A DNA stretch of 48,704 bases, from contig JASHOQ010000120.1 in assembly GCA_030041045.1 (NCBI GenBank), forward strand, positions 1-48,704, read 5' to 3'. Below are positions 48,405 through 48,704 of this stretch, one piece after another. Under the pieces are notes generated by a model that made no database searches, was not told the DNA's origin, and was given only the letters and a program-made list of their open reading frames with translations. This DNA is from Acidobacteriaceae bacterium (GTDB lineage: Bacteria > Acidobacteriota > Terriglobia > Terriglobales > Acidobacteriaceae). The translations under genes and the position numbers were made by a program. Numbering within the stretch: the first letter of the stretch is position 1; the number at the start of each line of letters is the position of its first letter.

Positions 48405-48704
48405 TTGTTCAAGATTGCCATTGCCGGTGCATCAAGCCTATTGGGCAGGGAGTTGAAAGACGTGCTCTCGGAGTCCCCGCTTGCCGGCGCCAACTTCGCG
48501 CTGCTCGATGAAGAGGATGCGCAAGGCCAGCTGGACCAGGTCGGTGACGAGGTCACCTTCATCCAGGCCATCAGCGCCGACGCATTCGATCGCGCCGACT
48601 TCACATTTTTTTGCGGTTCCGAGAATCTGACGCGGCAGCACTGGGGCCAGGCGCTCCGCGCAGGCTCCACGGTGCTCGATCTTTCCGGAGCACTCGACCA
48701 GCAG
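48405..48704 (+). CDS. Aspartate-semialdehyde dehydrogenase-like protein (5' part only)
   Basis: The first 100 codons are open to the window edge. The N-terminus LFKIAIAGASSLLGRELKDV has the GxxGxxG-like nucleotide loop, and DFTFFCGSENLTRQHWGQAL with STVLDLSGAL is the Asd/USG-1-type pattern. The start is TTG at 48405, with CGAGGAAG about six bases upstream. Whether it is true Asd or a USG-1-like relative cannot be told, as the catalytic Cys would lie beyond the window. Confidence 0.8.
   Translation, partial: MFKIAIAGASSLLGRELKDVLSESPLAGANFALLDEEDAQGQLDQVGDEVTFIQAISADAFDRADFTFFCGSENLTRQHWGQALRAGSTVLDLSGALDQQ

Overview
The window is a GC-rich bacterial chromosome segment, most likely from an Acidobacteriota member (Terriglobia-like). 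The reasons are a VWFA-related protein of the acidobacterial type (37089-38147), a long hopanoid cluster, an isoprenoid/haem/phospholipid gene mix, and many intergenic hairpin repeats. The assignment is an inference from content; no database search was possible. No rRNA, tRNA or CRISPR array was seen.

Layout. 1-3312 (-) is most of dnaE, running off the left edge. 3507-5387 holds small proteins: an unknown 74-aa protein, a secreted 85-aa protein, a metallothionein-like Cys-rich protein (-) and a GH108-type muramidase. 5489-19918 (+) is the core: ispH (precursor supply), shc (hopene cyclisation), hpnH (adenosylhopane), an unknown 141-aa protein, an inserted RHH/PIN toxin-antitoxin pair, hpnA, a DUF488 protein, hpnG (ribosylhopane), two zinc medium-chain dehydrogenases, then hpnC, hpnD and hpnE (farnesyl diphosphate to squalene). 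A REP-flanked RAYT transposase sits between hpnD and hpnE. On the opposite strand 19915-23063 holds hpnJ (hopanoid head-group radical SAM), two small four-helix EamA/DMT proteins and a membrane protein. 23117-26766 (-) encodes a TolC-type channel, a TPR protein and an HlyD-type adaptor with no inner-membrane pump. 26881-33253 has queF, a MetE-like protein, an MFS carrier, two envelope proteins and ispG. 33942-38147 has an NTF2-like protein, an ABC-2 exporter and the VWFA protein. 38545-42098 has a lipoprotein, hemE, hemH and small proteins. 42112-44911 (-) has proline dehydrogenase, a secreted protein and a two-domain retropepsin-like protein. 45009-48704 (+) has a TsaB-RimI fusion, a YdcH-like protein, psd, pssA and the start of an asd-like gene.

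The genes from 5489 to 23063 form a nearly complete route from isoprenoid precursors through squalene and hopene to side-chain-extended hopanoids, with ispG at 33253 belonging to the same precursor pathway. The step from ribosylhopane to bacteriohopanetetrol has no assigned enzyme here, and the two zinc dehydrogenases between hpnG and hpnC are natural candidates. One of them carries an N-terminal array of seven 11-residue repeats that looks like a duplication of its own first residues.

The other outstanding signal is a family of about eleven short palindromic elements. They share outer bases (YYCCC ... GGGG, usually followed by CACCC) but have different, self-complementary stems. Three lie in frame inside genes: two in hemH, read in the same frame, and one in an ABC ATPase. 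Several genes also have a TANNNT box 6-7 bases before the start codon, which suggests leaderless mRNAs.
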